Source: Ditylenchus dipsaci | Lineage: Eukaryota > Nematoda > Chromadorea > Rhabditida > Anguinidae | Assembly: GCA_004194705.1 (NCBI GenBank) | Contig: SADC01000439.1 | Location: 124,001 to 188,000 of the forward strand | Direction: 5' to 3' | Length of the DNA stretch: 64,000 nucleotides | Shown: in pieces, positions 62,395 to 64,000 of the stretch | Numbering within the stretch: position 1 is the first letter of the stretch | Layout: each line of letters starts with the position of its first letter | Translations under genes and position numbers: made by a program | The notes under the pieces: generated by a model | Told to the model about the DNA's origin: nothing | Databases searched by the model: none | What the model saw: the letters and a program-made list of their open reading frames with translations, nothing else

Positions 62395-63986
62395 AACCAA
62401 CCAAGTCAGGATTTTTGCGTATGCAACTTCAAGAGGGCACATCTCGTCAAATTCAATTATTTATATCATTATGATTATGTCTCTTAAACTTAAGCGCAGA
62501 TCACGGGCTTTAAAATAAGGTATCATCGAGGTATTTATGACATTTTAATGAAAAAATTTTAGTTCAAAGAAAAAATTGCATCCCTTTTTTAAAAACGGTG
62601 TTGATCATTACGGACGGAACAAAAAGTGTGATAACGTCATATTTAGTTTTGAGGGCTAGGGGAAGATTGCCAAAAACGAAAATTGCCAAACGTAGGATTT
62701 CCCAAAACGAATATTGCCAAAAGAAAATTGGCAAAACGAAGATTTGCAAAACGAAGATTGCCACAACGAAAATTGCCAAAACGAAAGTTGCCAAAAACGA
62801 AAATTGCCAAATGTAGGATTTCCCAAAACGAAGATTGCCAAAAACCAAAATTGCTAAACCGAAAATTGCCAAAACGACATTTGCTTTTAGTGCAACAAAC
62901 GATATAAAAAAGTGTTATGTGTGAAAAGCGTATACAGTCAAACCTCGGCATAGCGACACCTCTTGGGACCGGCTTTGGAGTATCACTATACTGGAGTGTC
63001 ACTATATTGGAGCGTCACTTTAGTCATTTTCCTTTAGCCAAAACCAAACGAATGGATAAATGAAGGGTACGTTATGTGAAACTGAGTGGTATATGTTCGT
63101 ATTCACTAAGCTTTTATTTGTCATGGAAATTTTGCTTTTTGGCAATTTTCGTTTTGGCAATTTTCGTTTTTGGCAATCTTCCCCTAGCCGTTTTCAGTGT
63201 ATATCATTCGACAGAGCAAAAAAAATTAAACCAGAAAAAGCTTTGAGCTATGGTAAAAGGAGGCTTGAGGAGTGTTTAGCAAGACTCTCAAAAAAAATTC
63301 AAAATCAATTTTGACGTAAAACTCATATTTCGCTAGAGAAACCCTAATTTTTGACACCGGATTCAAGTTCAGCATGGTCGACTTTCTTATGAAACTTAAA
63401 CATGAAAACTTGTTGTTAAATTTCAAATTCCACACAAGACAAAAATATTCAAATTCAATTTTTTTTGAAATTCAAATGATTTTTGTCTTGAGCGGAATTT
63501 GAAATTTGAGAGCAAGTTTACATGTTTAAGTTTCATAAGCAAATTGACCATGCTGAACCGAATCCGGTGTGAAAATTTGGGGTTCCTTCGGCAAAATATG
63601 AGTTTTACGTCAAAATTGATTAATTATTTTTATTGAGAGTCTTGCTAAACACTTCTCAAACCTCCTTTCACCCTAGCTCAAAGCTTTTTCTGGTTTAATT
63701 TTTCTTGCTCTGTCGAATGATAGACACTAACAACTAAAAAATGACGTTATCACACTTTTTGTTCCGTCCGTAATGATCAACACCGTTTTTAAAAAGGGAT
63801 GCAATTTTTTCTTTGAACTAAAATTTTTACATTAAAATGTCATAAATACCTCGATGATACCTTATTTTAAAGCCCGTGATCTGCGCTTAAGTTTAAGAGA
63901 CATAATCATAATGATATAAATAATTGAATTTGACGAGATGTGCCCTCTTGAAGTTGCATACGCAAAAATCCTGACTTGGTTAGTTC
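62395..63986. mobile_element. 1.6-kb fold-back with a nested element in its left arm
   Basis: From AACCAACCAAGTCAGG (62395) to CCTGACTTGGTTAG (63986) the two halves are reverse complements over hundreds of bases: GTATGCAACTTCAAGAGGGC, CGTAATGATCAACACCG and TTTGACGTAAAACTCATATT with their inverses, closing near 63460. Between 62650 and 63195 the left arm is interrupted. All open frames here are repeat-derived. Confidence 0.85.
62650..63195. mobile_element. nested element with GCCAAAACGAAAATT minisatellite ends
   Basis: Ends GGGCTAGGGGAAGATTGCC and GGCAATCTTCCCCTAGCC. About a dozen tandem AAAACGAAAATTGCC units lie inside the left end and three inverted ones at the right. A Tigger-like end starts within it at 62935 (TA, then CAGTCAAACCTCGGCATAGC, with GGGACCGGC). 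Confidence 0.82.
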
Positions 63987-64000
63987 CAGTGTTTTCGAAA

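Noticed and set aside
62564..63002. Several overlapping frames rich in FGNF or KRKL repeats
   Set aside because: They translate the GCCAAAACGAAAATT minisatellite on both strands.

Overview
This is nuclear DNA of a metazoan, most likely an AT-rich, transposon-laden invertebrate. Genes are split by GT-AG introns from about 47 bp to over 7 kb. Recognisable genes are animal-type (ferritin, TBCCD1, UBA5), tRNA genes carry pol III T-run terminators, and there are no operons or Shine-Dalgarno sites. I cannot name the species from the sequence.

Protein genes. At the left, a broken ferritin copy (minus strand, 727-999) faces a complete five-exon ferritin gene (plus, 5175-6574). A four-exon TBCC-domain protein of TBCCD1 type runs on the minus strand from 11694 to 7601 with an uninterrupted frame. 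A five-exon-plus multi-pass membrane protein of unknown family runs on the plus strand from 31334 to 37743. The right third is one gene: UBA5, the E1 enzyme for UFM1, with 13 exons across 43107-61025, its introns packed with mobile elements. Single-base indels interrupt ferritin (one), the membrane protein (about three) and UBA5 (seven, all within 49.3-51.05 kb) although amino acids and splice sites around them are conserved. This looks more like assembly error or very recent decay than old pseudogenes.

RNA genes. There are three identical tRNA-Lys(CUU) genes, and a fourth, degenerate copy split by a 464-bp hAT-type element flanked by a perfect 8-bp duplication.

The rest is an unusually dense set of non-autonomous, mostly fold-back DNA transposons. 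They sort by target duplication and end sequence into these groups: pogo/Tigger-like (TA, CAGTCGA... ends, one keeping the C-terminus of a transposase); hAT-like MITEs (8-bp duplications, most with interiors built from one reiterated short palindrome); TTAA-flanked fold-backs with AGGGG...CCCCT ends (one 2.6 kb long carrying exon-like fragments); a CCGTATT/CTCTAATAA family; a fold-back family sharing a GGGGGACCAAGGC motif; elements with inverted subterminal minisatellites; a deleted Tc1/mariner copy just upstream of the last UBA5 exon; and two decayed hAT transposases. Several are nested, so relative ages can be read. Two local satellites (about 187 and 165 bp units) and a decanucleotide minisatellite complete the picture.

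All calls come from reading the sequence and from family knowledge. No database search or folding program was run.
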